36,782 nucleotides of DNA from Damh-18 sp036275695 (GTDB taxonomy: Bacteria > Patescibacteriota > Minisyncoccia > Phycocordibacterales > UBA918), in the NCBI GenBank assembly GCA_036275695.1, contig DASUDI010000025.1, positions 1 to 36,782 on the forward strand. The letters run 5' to 3'. This document shows positions 15,949 through 24,186 of this stretch, one piece after another. The number at the start of each line of letters is the position of its first letter. Position 1 is the stretch's first letter. The notes below the pieces were generated by a model. That model worked only from the letters and a program-made list of their open reading frames with translations, made no database searches and was not told the DNA's origin. The position numbers and the translations under genes were made by a program.

Positions 15949-17313
15949 ATGTCAATTTTAGCATCAAAAAAGGTAGTGACCCGCATAGCGCCTAGCCCAA
16001 CGGGTCACCTTCACATTGGTACCGCGCGTACCGCGCTGTTCAATTTTTTATACGCTCGTTCCCGTGGCGGTATGTTCATAATTCGTACCGAAGACACAGA
16101 TAAAGAACGAAGCAAGCCTGAGTATGAACAGGAGATTCTTGATGGTCTCGCGTGGCTTGGTCTCGAACACGATGCGTTTTACCGTCAGTCAGAGCGGAGC
16201 GCCATCTATCGCCACTACCTTGAAAAGATAATTAGTGCCGACAAGGCATACGTGAGTAGAGAAGAGAGTAAAAACAATCCTGGCACGTTTGTTGAGGTTG
16301 TACGTCTCAAAAATCCAAACACCACCATTACCTTCGATGACGAGATACGGGGAGAGATCGCATTCGATACCACTGAGCTTGGGGATTTTGTTATTGCGCG
16401 TTCAATTGATGACGCGCTGTATCATTTTACCGTCGTTGTTGATGATCACGAGATGGGAGTCACGCATGTGATTCGCGGAGATGACCACATATCGAATACG
16501 CCACGGCAAATTCTTATTCAAGAAGCTATTGGTGCTACGCGCCCACACTATGCCCATCTCCCCCTCATTCTTGCTCCCGACCGTTCAAAATTATCTAAAC
16601 GCCATGGTGCGGTAATGCTCGATGAGTACCGCAAAGACGGTTTTCTGAAGGAATCTATACTCAATTACCTCATGCTCCTCGGGTGGAGTCCTGCTACCGA
16701 TCAGGAAATTTTTACTATTGAGGAATGTCTTCGTATTTTTGATATTTCTGGTATCCAAAAAGGTGGTGCGATTTTCGATATTGAAAAACTCAAATGGTTC
16801 AACCGAGAGTACCTCAAACACTACTCAGATGATGACTACGCGCGCTATGCCTCAGAAGCGATTGTTGGTACCCTCACCACCATGCCTCAATACTCTGACG
16901 AGCGTTTTTTGCGTTTATTACCCACGATTCGTGAGCGAGTTTCTACCTCAGGAGAAATACATCACGCGTGCAGAGCAGGGGAGTATGACTATTTTTTTGA
17001 TACACCCACAGTATCGCAAGAAATGCTCAAATGGAAACATGACACGTCTGCTCATGACGCACTACCGCGCCTACAACATGTCGCTGAATTCATTGCACAA
17101 ATGCCTGAAAACGTTTCCGTTGAAGAAGCCAAGAACGCGCTCTGGAATTACGCTGAAGAAAAAGGGAAAGGGGAGGTGTTGTGGCCGCTTCGTGTCGCGC
17201 TCTCAGGAAGAGAACGTTCTCCCGACCCCTTTACACTCATACACATCCTCGGATCGGGGGAATCCTACAAACGTGTCAGAACCGCGTGTGATATAATACG
17301 TTCAAGCGAATAA
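15949..17313 (+). CDS. gltX: Glutamyl-tRNA synthetase
   Basis: GluRS charges tRNA-Glu and, in organisms lacking GlnRS, also tRNA-Gln. The 454-residue class I enzyme has APSPTGHLHIGTARTAL (HIGH-type motif) at the N terminus and the KLSKRHG form of the KMSKS loop. The usual zinc-binding Cys cluster of some GluRS is not obvious. The anticodon-binding helical domain occupies the C-terminal third. It starts 3 bases after murG, so it probably shares the wall operon transcript. Its stop codon lies within the palindrome that precedes the M23 gene. Confidence 0.95.
   Translation: MSILASKKVVTRIAPSPTGHLHIGTARTALFNFLYARSRGGMFIIRTEDTDKERSKPEYEQEILDGLAWLGLEHDAFYRQSERSAIYRHYLEKIISADKAYVSREESKNNPGTFVEVVRLKNPNTTITFDDEIRGEIAFDTTELGDFVIARSIDDALYHFTVVVDDHEMGVTHVIRGDDHISNTPRQILIQEAIGATRPHYAHLPLILAPDRSKLSKRHGAVMLDEYRKDGFLKESILNYLMLLGWSPATDQEIFTIEECLRIFDISGIQKGGAIFDIEKLKWFNREYLKHYSDDDYARYASEAIVGTLTTMPQYSDERFLRLLPTIRERVSTSGEIHHACRAGEYDYFFDTPTVSQEMLKWKHDTSAHDALPRLQHVAEFIAQMPENVSVEEAKNALWNYAEEKGKGEVLWPLRVALSGRERSPDPFTLIHILGSGESYKRVRTACDIIRSSE
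17289..17297 (+). promoter_or_regulatory. Extended -10 promoter of the M23 hydrolase gene
   Basis: TGATATAAT within the last codons of gltX matches the consensus -10. Transcription would start near 17304, inside the palindrome at 17301-17322. Confidence 0.7.
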
Positions 17314-17322
17314 TCGCTTGAA
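17301..17322. promoter_or_regulatory. Palindrome over the predicted transcript start
   Basis: TTCAAGCG (17301-17308) and CGCTTGAA (17315-17322) are perfect inverted half sites around AATAAT. It sits just downstream of the -10 box and ends 3 bases before the ATG, a position fitting an operator or a 5' mRNA hairpin. Confidence 0.5.
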
Positions 17323-17325
17323 AAC

Positions 17326-18660
17326 ATGCTTCTACCGAAGACACACATTACACGATATGCTCTTGTGGCACTTTTTTCTATCGTACTTTCATTGTACCTA
17401 GCTATTTTTCATATACCCTCTCCAGAAGCACGTGCGCAGGTTTCTGAAATTGAGACGCTCAAAAGCCAGATAAACGAACGCAGTAGTCGACTCAAGGATA
17501 TCGAGCAGGAGATCGCAAAATATCAAGCTGACCTTAAAAAAGTAGGTGGAGAAAAGGTTTCACTTCAAAAGGCAATCAATCAACTTGAACTTGAACGAAA
17601 GAAAGTTCAAGCAGATATTTCATACACTCAAAATAAGATTGACTCTACTGATCTTGAAATTAATAAACTTTCATTAGAAATTCACTCAACCGAAAGTGAA
17701 ATATCTCTCAACCAAAAGGCGATTGCTCGCGCCATTCAGGAAATACATATACTTGACGAGAAACCACTCATTGAAGCACTCTTGCAACATGATTCGTTGG
17801 CAGAGTTCTGGGGAGAGATAGATAACACTGAACAGGTACGCGGCTTCATGCAGGAGCGTGTAGCGATGCTCACCGATCAGCAAAACATGCTCACCGGAAA
17901 GCGTACCGACAGTACACAAAAACGGAGCGAACTCCTTGAGCTAAACAAGCAATACTCTGATCAAAATCAAGTGCTTGTGGTCAATAAAAATGAAAAATCT
18001 CAGTTATTGAGTGCCACAAAAAATCAAGAAGCAAACTACCAAAAACTTCTCAAAGAAAAAGAAGCGGCACGCGATCAACTCCTTAAGGAACTTCGCGACT
18101 TTGAGTCCAAACTACAATTTATTCTTGATCCAAACACCATTCCACCAAAAGGCACACCGGTATTCGCGTGGCCACTTCAAAATGTCATTATTACACAGTA
18201 TTTCGGCGGTACAGAGTTTGCAAAACAAAATTCTTCAGTCTACGGAGGAAGACCATACCATCCTGGCGTAGACTTTGGCGCTCCGACGGGAACAAAAATC
18301 CTTGCGCCACTTTCAGGTACTGTTCGCGCGACTGGAAACACCGATGCGGTACCAGGCTGCTGGTCATGGGGTAAATGGACACTCATCGATCACGCAAACG
18401 GACTTTCAACACTCTACGCGCACCAAAGTGTCATTAGCGTTACTCCTGGTCAGCAAGTTGCAACGGGTGACGTGATCGGGTATGTAGGCAACACTGGCTA
18501 CTCAACTGGTTCGCACTTGCACTTCACCGTATACGCAAAGGCAGGTGTTTCCGTGCGAAAATTCAATGAAATTAAAGCTGTAACTAGTTGTGGTGCCGCG
18601 ACGACACCAGTAGCCGCAACTGATGCCTACATCGACCCCATGAATTACCTTCCGAAATAG
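17326..18660 (+). CDS. Secreted M23 peptidoglycan hydrolase with N-terminal coiled coil (EnvC-like)
   Basis: The 444-residue protein has a signal peptide or anchor (about 1-38, ending SPEARAQ). A long heptad-rich coiled coil follows (about 40-270), then an M23 domain. Zinc ligands are His312 and the following Asp in HPGVDFG and His399 in HLHF (His397 is the companion catalytic residue). The layout matches EnvC/NlpD-type factors that cut cross-links or activate amidases during cell separation. The M23 active site looks complete, so it may act as an endopeptidase itself. It follows the wall cluster but has its own promoter and palindrome. Confidence 0.93.
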   Translation: MLLPKTHITRYALVALFSIVLSLYLAIFHIPSPEARAQVSEIETLKSQINERSSRLKDIEQEIAKYQADLKKVGGEKVSLQKAINQLELERKKVQADISYTQNKIDSTDLEINKLSLEIHSTESEISLNQKAIARAIQEIHILDEKPLIEALLQHDSLAEFWGEIDNTEQVRGFMQERVAMLTDQQNMLTGKRTDSTQKRSELLELNKQYSDQNQVLVVNKNEKSQLLSATKNQEANYQKLLKEKEAARDQLLKELRDFESKLQFILDPNTIPPKGTPVFAWPLQNVIITQYFGGTEFAKQNSSVYGGRPYHPGVDFGAPTGTKILAPLSGTVRATGNTDAVPGCWSWGKWTLIDHANGLSTLYAHQSVISVTPGQQVATGDVIGYVGNTGYSTGSHLHFTVYAKAGVSVRKFNEIKAVTSCGAATTPVAATDAYIDPMNYLPK

Positions 18661-18664
18661 TGTG

Positions 18665-18693
18665 CTGACAAACTCGTTTTTGTGTGGTATGCT
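18665..18693 (+). promoter_or_regulatory. Promoter of the small membrane protein gene at 18703
   Basis: CTGACA (18665-18670), a 17-bp spacer and TATGCT (18688-18693) with an extended TG. The -10 ends 9 bases before the ATG. Confidence 0.65.
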
Positions 18694-18702
18694 TTTTACA
18701 AT

Positions 18703-19164
18703 ATGAAGCGGCTTTTGATTGCAATTGTGCTCATGTGGATTGTGTACCAGATTTTTTCTGTACTCCAATCAGAGATTCAAACATACACACAACGGGCATC
18801 ACTCATACTCAGTGGCACCACCCAAAAAGAGTTGCATGACACGATTGTCGCTGAGTACAAAAATACACATCACGTATTTTTATCTGAGCCCATAGAAATT
18901 GATGTCCAGTATGTATACCTCAACACTGATACCGATATTGATATTATCGCCACGGCAAAAAACAGCCCTGCGTGTGGATCTGGCGGCTGCATACCTATAC
19001 TACTCGTACAAGAAAACTATGGTGGCATGAGTACCGTAAACTTTTCATATGCAGTTAAGAGTATCGAGGTAAGCCCAACCATTACTAATAGCATGCACAA
19101 CCTCATCATTAACAAAGGCAAAAAACAGATGGTTTGGAATGGGGAAGCATACGAACCAGAATAA
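18703..19164 (+). CDS. Small membrane-anchored protein of unknown function
   Basis: The 153-residue product has an N-terminal hydrophobic helix (about 3-20) and an otherwise soluble, probably extracytoplasmic, domain. The only notable motif is PACGSGGC near residue 90, where two cysteines could form a disulfide or hold a metal. No family is recognised. Start 18703 is preferred over the in-frame codon at 18682, which overlaps the promoter. It directly follows the M23 hydrolase gene but has its own promoter. It is the last plus-strand gene before a non-coding stretch. Confidence 0.7.
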   Translation: MKRLLIAIVLMWIVYQIFSVLQSEIQTYTQRASLILSGTTQKELHDTIVAEYKNTHHVFLSEPIEIDVQYVYLNTDTDIDIIATAKNSPACGSGGCIPILLVQENYGGMSTVNFSYAVKSIEVSPTITNSMHNLIINKGKKQMVWNGEAYEPE

Positions 19165-19498
19165 ATGACACGCCTAAGCTGAGACCATAAAAAATAATCT
19201 AATACATAAAGACTTAAAAAATTTTGCTAAGCCCGTAACATACAAAAAGTAAACACGAGCAATCCTCTGAGGACGTGTGTGCTCACGCACGTCAATTGCA
19301 CAGTGGTGTATACAGAAACACTTATTTCATTGCGTGCGTAAAGTGAAGAATTATTTTGGTGAGGGAAGATGGTACTATATTATAGGTCGCAAAAGATATA
19401 TTGTGCGACACATAGTATATTCTTATATATGAACTCCCTCTTTCTAATCTAATTTGTATGCCTTATTGCGCGCGTGTGATTGCGCCGCGTGTTTCCAT
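19165..19498. other. Non-coding stretch between convergent genes
   Basis: This 334-base region lies between the ends of two convergent genes. I see no convincing open frame, tRNA or clear terminator. Two foldable parts exist. One is an 8-bp stem with one G-T pair (GACGTGTG pairing CGCACGTC, about 19273-19294). The other is a two-step stem (19373-19378 with 19412-19417, and 19386-19390 with 19405-19409). A structured RNA or a decayed gene are both possible. Confidence 0.5.
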
Positions 19499-20263
19499 CT
19501 ACACGTTAAAGAATAATTTTTTTATCCTTTCGTATCTCTCGCTTCCTTCACTCAGAATAATTTCGATTGTCCCATTACGCGTTAGCTTTGCCTCAATTTC
19601 ATTATGACGTTGTAGGTATGACATAATTTTTTCAGGAATGATTTCATCTTGTGAGAGAACAGTTACATGTGGGTACACTTCCCTTATCATGTCTTTAAGG
19701 ACAGTATAGTGCGTGCACCCTAGAATGACAGCCTCCGCATTACTGATATTGCCATGTGCTATTTCTTGCAAAGCGCTAAACGCAGCCTGGAACTCGTGCG
19801 CCTCGATGAGTGGCACCAATCGTGGCGTTGCGAGTGCGCTAAGTTGTATCGTAAAGTTTTTTTTCTCAAGCTCGCGTTCATATTTTTTTGACGCAACGGT
19901 ACGTCTAGTCCCTATGAGCAACGCGTTGTGAATGTCACTTTCAACTAATTTTTCTATTGTAGGTATGATGACACCGAGCACCCTTCTATCAGGATACAGA
20001 TTGTTAAAAACAGTATCTTGTAATTTTCTGAGCACTTCTGCTGAAATCGTGTTGCATGCAACAATAATCAACGATGCGCCGTCTTGAAAAAGTTTATCTA
20101 TCGCGTCATGCGCGAGCGTATATATCTCTTCTTCACTTTTATCACCATACGGGAGATTCGCAGTATCCCCAAAATACACATAGTCATAGTATGGTAGCAT
20201 TTCCCGAGTCGCCCGAAGTATCGTGAGTCCACCAAGTCCAGAGTCGTAAAAACCAATCTTCAT
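19499..20263 (-). CDS. murI: Glutamate racemase
   Basis: MurI converts L-glutamate to D-glutamate for the peptidoglycan stem peptide, using two cysteines and no cofactor. The 254-residue protein has FYDSGLGGLTILR near the N terminus, the first catalytic Cys in VACNTISAE and the second in LGCTHYTVLK. The usual length is about 260 residues. Start 20263 is chosen over the in-frame codon at 20284 because MKIGFYDSG begins the family homology. It lies 51 bases downstream of the EVE gene on the same strand. Confidence 0.95.
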   Translation of the reverse strand: MKIGFYDSGLGGLTILRATREMLPYYDYVYFGDTANLPYGDKSEEEIYTLAHDAIDKLFQDGASLIIVACNTISAEVLRKLQDTVFNNLYPDRRVLGVIIPTIEKLVESDIHNALLIGTRRTVASKKYERELEKKNFTIQLSALATPRLVPLIEAHEFQAAFSALQEIAHGNISNAEAVILGCTHYTVLKDMIREVYPHVTVLSQDEIIPEKIMSYLQRHNEIEAKLTRNGTIEIILSEGSERYERIKKLFFNV

Positions 20264-20314
20264 AAGGTCAAAAAAGTATATCACCGCACCCTCCCCTTGT
20301 CCCCTCTAAAACGT

Positions 20315-20794
20315 TTATACCGCACTCAAAACTTCTTGAATCCGTAGGTAATGCTCAGCGCTCACTCGTTGCACTGAAAGACGATTTCCTTTTTGTGCAA
20401 CCGCCATATGTTGTAATACAGGATCATTTTTAATTTCTGCGAGCGTGAGTATTCTCTTGTATTTCTTCCTATATCGCACATCTATGGCATACCACCGTGG
20501 AGCCTGAGGTGATGACAGCGCGTCAAAATGTTCTGCATTTTTATTAAACTGGGTTGGATCTGGATATCCAGATTTCACCACAACCATCTCCCCCGCTATA
20601 CCTATCGGCTGTTCATTTGAATAGTAAAAAAGAGCCACATCACCGACCTTTATCTCATCGCGAAGCATATTGCGCGCCTGGTAATTGCGCACACCATCCC
20701 ACACACCAACCCCATCTTTCTTTAATGTATCCAGTGAATAACATGAGGGCTCACTCTTCAAGAGCCAATATTGAGTTGATTTATTTTTACTCAT
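20315..20794 (-). CDS. EVE domain protein
   Basis: EVE domains are PUA-related folds that bind modified bases such as methylcytosine or modified RNA nucleotides. The 159-residue protein covers the whole domain: YWLLKSEPSCYSLDTL at the start, GVWDGVRNYQARNML, GDVALFYYSN and the aromatic pocket stretch PRWYAIDVRY. It matches the stand-alone thymocyte nuclear protein 1-like form. A CATAAT box lies 8 bases upstream of the start on the minus strand. No restriction gene is adjacent, so a role in RNA handling or defence cannot be decided. Confidence 0.9.
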   Translation of the reverse strand: MSKNKSTQYWLLKSEPSCYSLDTLKKDGVGVWDGVRNYQARNMLRDEIKVGDVALFYYSNEQPIGIAGEMVVVKSGYPDPTQFNKNAEHFDALSSPQAPRWYAIDVRYRKKYKRILTLAEIKNDPVLQHMAVAQKGNRLSVQRVSAEHYLRIQEVLSAV

Positions 20795-20905
20795 GGTACC
20801 TTATTATGCACACCACTATACCCCACACTTCCCTCTCTTGCTATACTGTAAATAGAGTGGTGTTTTTGTTCATAATTATTATCTTAACTACATAATGTTG
20901 ATTAT

Positions 20906-21301
20906 ATGATTACAGAATCTAGACGAGTATCCCTTCAAAATCATGGAACGCTTGTCGGCCGTATTTTTCTTGGTTTACTTTTCTTTATAAGCGGTATATT
21001 CATGCTCAAAAGTGGCATCTCTGGTGTTGCGGGTATGATAGAAGGCATGGGTATCCCACTTGCGGGGCTTATTGCTATACTCGTGGTGGCAGTGAAAATA
21101 CTTGGTGGCGCGGGACTCATACTCGGATACAAAACCGATGAATCCGCACTCGCGCTTTTTATTTTTACTTTCCTTACCGTGGTATTGGTGCACAATAACG
21201 CTGCTGAAATGACTTCCGCGCTCAAAAATATCTCTATTATGGGAGGACTTCTCTATGTACTCGCGTACGGTCCAGGTAGTGGGTGGAAACTTGGAAAATA
21301 G
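20906..21301 (+). CDS. DoxX family membrane protein
   Basis: The 131-residue protein has four predicted membrane helices (about 18-35, 50-72, 80-97 and 105-122), with RIFLGLLFFISGIFML typical of the DoxX/DoxD family. Members are often linked to redox or quinone metabolism, but this one is not assignable to a reaction. It is monocistronic: a CATAAT box ends 9 bases before the ATG and a bidirectional terminator follows. It is transcribed divergently from the EVE gene. Confidence 0.85.
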   Translation: MITESRRVSLQNHGTLVGRIFLGLLFFISGIFMLKSGISGVAGMIEGMGIPLAGLIAILVVAVKILGGAGLILGYKTDESALALFIFTFLTVVLVHNNAAEMTSALKNISIMGGLLYVLAYGPGSGWKLGK

Positions 21302-21334
21302 TTGGTGTATATTCCACTAAATTCAGAGTGCAAA

Positions 21335-21368
21335 CAAAACAAAACTCCCGTATGGGAGTTTTGTTTTG
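21335..21368. terminator. Bidirectional terminator between doxX-like and transglycosylase-like genes
   Basis: A 15-bp perfect stem (21335-21349 with 21354-21368, loop GTAT) is A-rich on the left and T-rich on the right. It can stop transcripts from both convergent genes. Confidence 0.88.
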
Positions 21369-21370
21369 CA

Positions 21371-21823
21371 TTAACGCATTGCAATTGTGGGAGACCAGCA
21401 TGAAGCCGAAGCATTCCATGGCTGTGTTCCCTGCCGTTCATAGAGATCTCGAGCATACGCCATGTTGTCGTACAAATTTGTAAGATCAAGTCCAAGTTCA
21501 TGTGCTCGTTTCAAGTGGTAACGCGTATTGATTTGCATTACCCCCGTATCCGCCCCATCAACCTTACCTCTTAAAATTGTACCGTCCGCAAGCGTATGTT
21601 GGAACCTAGATTCACAACGCGCAATTTGAATCATGACAGGTATGTCACTAAAGTACGTGCGAACTGCTTCTTCAACAGTCTCAACACTTTTCAGCCTTTC
21701 CTTAGTGACTAGATCTTGGTTTGTTGCAATGTGCCCATAGGCAGTTTCCGTGACAGGAACCGCCGCTACGTTCGTTATCGCAAAAAATGCGATAAATAAA
21801 CTAGGTAAAATAAGCCAAGGGTC
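21371..21823 (-). pseudogene. Secreted lytic transglycosylase-like gene lacking a canonical start
   Basis: The open frame gives up to 150 residues. The C-terminal part, CESRF with a likely catalytic Glu, then GVMQIN and AYARDLYERQGTQPW, matches lysozyme-like lytic transglycosylases that cleave peptidoglycan glycan strands. Upstream in the same frame lies a signal-peptide-like stretch (PSLFIAFFAITNVAAVP) and a helical region. However, the frame opens after a TAA at 21824-21826 and contains no ATG, GTG or TTG before the internal Met at 21634. In another frame TTG TTG at about 21836 starts a Lys-containing n-region. A frameshift in the signal peptide, a sequencing error, or an ATT start could explain this. 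If only Met 21634 is used, the product (87 residues) would be cytosolic. Confidence 0.7.
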
Positions 21824-21903
21824 TTATCCAACAAATAGACAGTAGTGTGACAAGATAATTCTTATTGCACCACCATCATATGCATCAAATATAATTTTGA
21901 TAC

Positions 21904-21923
21904 AAAAAACGGCCGAAACCGTT
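21904..21923 (-). terminator. Minus-strand terminator downstream of the ROK gene
   Basis: On the minus strand a short stem (AACGG with CCGTT, 21908-21912 and 21919-21923) is followed by a run of T. It lies about 115 bases after the ROK stop codon. The rest of the gap 21824-22037 is AT-rich with no gene seen. Confidence 0.6.
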
Positions 21924-22037
21924 CTCTAATAATAATAGCACATATACAGAAAAAATCAAACTACACAATATAAAATAATTGTGTCAATAATTCAATGTTT
22001 ATATATTCTGAGCCATATTTTACCCAAAAAAACTTGA

Positions 22038-22895
22038 CTATTTACCAGATTTATTATCTAATTTAATACTTAAAAGTGCCATCGCACCGTAGAGTCCTCC
22101 TTCATCTTTAAGTGAGGCATCTACAATCTTAGGGCATGGTACCAAGTCTCCCAGTATCGACTTTGTGTATGATTGGATAGCGTTGAGTTGGATACGAGGA
22201 TCGCCTACCACCATAGACCCGCCGAGCACGATGATGTCTGGTGACCAGTAGACAATGGTATTCTTGAGCCCATTTGCGAGGTAAAGGGCCAACTCATCCC
22301 ATACTGCATCATCCTGTGAAATTTCGTAGGGCTTCTTCCCACGCCTCTTTTCAAGCGCACTGCCAGAAACTAGATTTTCGAGGGTTGGTGATATGTTGTG
22401 CCCAAGTACGGTGCGATCGATGTCGAGCAATTGATGTCCTGGCTCAAAGCCGACACTTACGACATCAATATTTCCATGCACAAAACGTGCTCCCCCAACG
22501 CCCGTACTTACCGTATGGTAGGCGACAATATCGTAACCCTTCCCCGCTCCGAACGTTACCTCACCAAGACCCACAAGTGCGGTATCATTTTCTAGAAACA
22601 CTGGGACATTCCACTGCTTTTTAATATCAGCAATAATATTTCTCCCCACCCAGTCAAATAGTTTTATCTCGCTTACGATACCTGTTTTCTCGTGATTGAG
22701 GGGACCGCGAATACCACCCGCGATACCTTTCACCGTCTCACCTTTTAATAATGCGACAATCGCTTCCCCGAGATGCTTAATACCCTCAGCGTAAGTTTGC
22801 GGGGTTTCATACTTACGCACCTCATGAATAGTGTGTAAATCATAAGATGACGCAACGCGTGTCTTTGTGCCACCGATATCAAAAAGAATGTACAT
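22038..22895 (-). CDS. ROK family sugar kinase (glucokinase-like)
   Basis: ROK kinases phosphorylate hexoses with ATP. The 285-residue protein has DIGGTKTR at residues 6-13 (phosphate site), a catalytic-type ENDTALVGLGE stretch, STGVGGARFV and the sugar-binding EPGHQLLD. The Cys-rich zinc motif CxCGxxGC of classical ROK proteins is absent, although the preceding His is kept. It lies 16 bases downstream of pgi, so glucose phosphorylation feeding glucose-6-phosphate isomerase is a reasonable inference. It is the last gene of a four-gene minus-strand operon. Confidence 0.88.
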   Translation of the reverse strand: MYILFDIGGTKTRVASSYDLHTIHEVRKYETPQTYAEGIKHLGEAIVALLKGETVKGIAGGIRGPLNHEKTGIVSEIKLFDWVGRNIIADIKKQWNVPVFLENDTALVGLGEVTFGAGKGYDIVAYHTVSTGVGGARFVHGNIDVVSVGFEPGHQLLDIDRTVLGHNISPTLENLVSGSALEKRRGKKPYEISQDDAVWDELALYLANGLKNTIVYWSPDIIVLGGSMVVGDPRIQLNAIQSYTKSILGDLVPCPKIVDASLKDEGGLYGAMALLSIKLDNKSGK

Positions 22896-22911
22896 AGGGT
22901 GAGTTTATACG

Positions 22912-24174
22912 TTATGTTGCTAATGCTTCACGCATGTATCGCTTATAGGATTCAACGTGTGGCTGGTTAAAGGCATCCACGCCAAAGAGATGCGCGAAAA
23001 CAATAACCTCCACCATGAGCATAGTGAGAAGCATGCCGACATGCTCGGGCGACACTTCTGGAATAACTAACTCACTATACGGAAGATGCGCGTCATCGTA
23101 TGCCTTAACGACACCACTGTGAAGTGCTGAAGTAATTTCATTCGTCTGTCTCCCTATAACAAGTGTGGGGAGCGGAACAATATCATGTGCGGAAATCATG
23201 AATTCCGAGTAGTTTGCTACATTGAAAAAATATGTATACACCCCTTTATATCCAGAAAGATAGAGTTGTGCTACTGAGTGTAAATCAGCAACAGAGGTGA
23301 CTGTCGGAAGTAATGCGTGCAAAAAAGGTTTTTTCTTCTTTGTATGAGATTTTCCAATACTTTCCGCGAGAAGTTGCCGATACCACAGCCCAATACCCGT
23401 AAGACGTTTTGAAAAAGCAAAGAAATTAACGGTATGCATTCCCTGCTCAGCCATGCATGCAAGATAGAGCGCACGATCGACCGTTTGTGAGAGATGGGAC
23501 ACATCAGTGAACACTGATCGAGCTCCGCGAAGTAACGCACTAGTATCGACACCCAACAACGTAAGCGGGACAAGTCCTGCGGTAGTGAACACTGAATACC
23601 GTCCCCCCACTTTTGTAGGAATAGTGAAGGTAAGTATTTTTTTCTTTTTTGCATTTCGATAAAGTTCGCTCTCTGCGTCAGCAACAACAATGACCTGTTC
23701 AGCATACCGAGCACCAAACCGACTCTCAAAGAGTGTAAGTGCCATTGAAGCGTTCACCGATGTCTCCATCGTAGTTCCCGACTTACTCACCACAACAAGC
23801 ACCGTATCTGAGAGAGATGCGGTTTCGTCACATATCGTTTCTAGGGTGTGATACGCCTCATCATCGATTATATCAAGCACGGTAAGTGTCGGTGCCGTAG
23901 GTGTTTTAAGTGCGTTAAACACCGCCTCGGTACCAAGACTTGAGCCACCAATGCCGATAAGCACTACATGGCGCACCCCTAGAAAAGGGTTCAATTTTTT
24001 TATGATAGCCTTATGTTGCGCGGTGTCAGCAATACTTGCGCACACCGCTTCGTCAGCGTCGTACCTGCGCTTCGCATACACATCCGCAAGATGTGTCATA
24101 TACACGTGAGCACGTTTTGCGTATTGACGATAGCGTTTTTTTTCAATATCTATGTTATGAAACGTACTTTCCAT
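22912..24174 (-). CDS. pgi: Glucose-6-phosphate isomerase
   Basis: Pgi interconverts glucose-6-phosphate and fructose-6-phosphate. The 420-residue protein is shorter than the E. coli form (about 550) and similar to the short Gram-positive type. Diagnostic stretches are LIGIGGSSLGTEAV, VVSKSGTTMET (phosphate-binding SIS fold), KVGGRYSVFTTAGLVPL and the C-terminal FNQPHVESYK with its catalytic Lys. It lies 12 bases after the LOG gene and 16 bases before the ROK kinase, forming a small sugar-phosphate unit. Confidence 0.95.
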   Translation of the reverse strand: MESTFHNIDIEKKRYRQYAKRAHVYMTHLADVYAKRRYDADEAVCASIADTAQHKAIIKKLNPFLGVRHVVLIGIGGSSLGTEAVFNALKTPTAPTLTVLDIIDDEAYHTLETICDETASLSDTVLVVVSKSGTTMETSVNASMALTLFESRFGARYAEQVIVVADAESELYRNAKKKKILTFTIPTKVGGRYSVFTTAGLVPLTLLGVDTSALLRGARSVFTDVSHLSQTVDRALYLACMAEQGMHTVNFFAFSKRLTGIGLWYRQLLAESIGKSHTKKKKPFLHALLPTVTSVADLHSVAQLYLSGYKGVYTYFFNVANYSEFMISAHDIVPLPTLVIGRQTNEITSALHSGVVKAYDDAHLPYSELVIPEVSPEHVGMLLTMLMVEVIVFAHLFGVDAFNQPHVESYKRYMREALAT

Positions 24175-24186
24175 ATCTGTCTATCA

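Noticed and set aside
19165..19498. A tRNA or tmRNA gene in the gap
   Set aside because: No T-arm-like GGTTCGAATCC pattern, no acceptor stem with CCA and no tag-peptide frame could be found.
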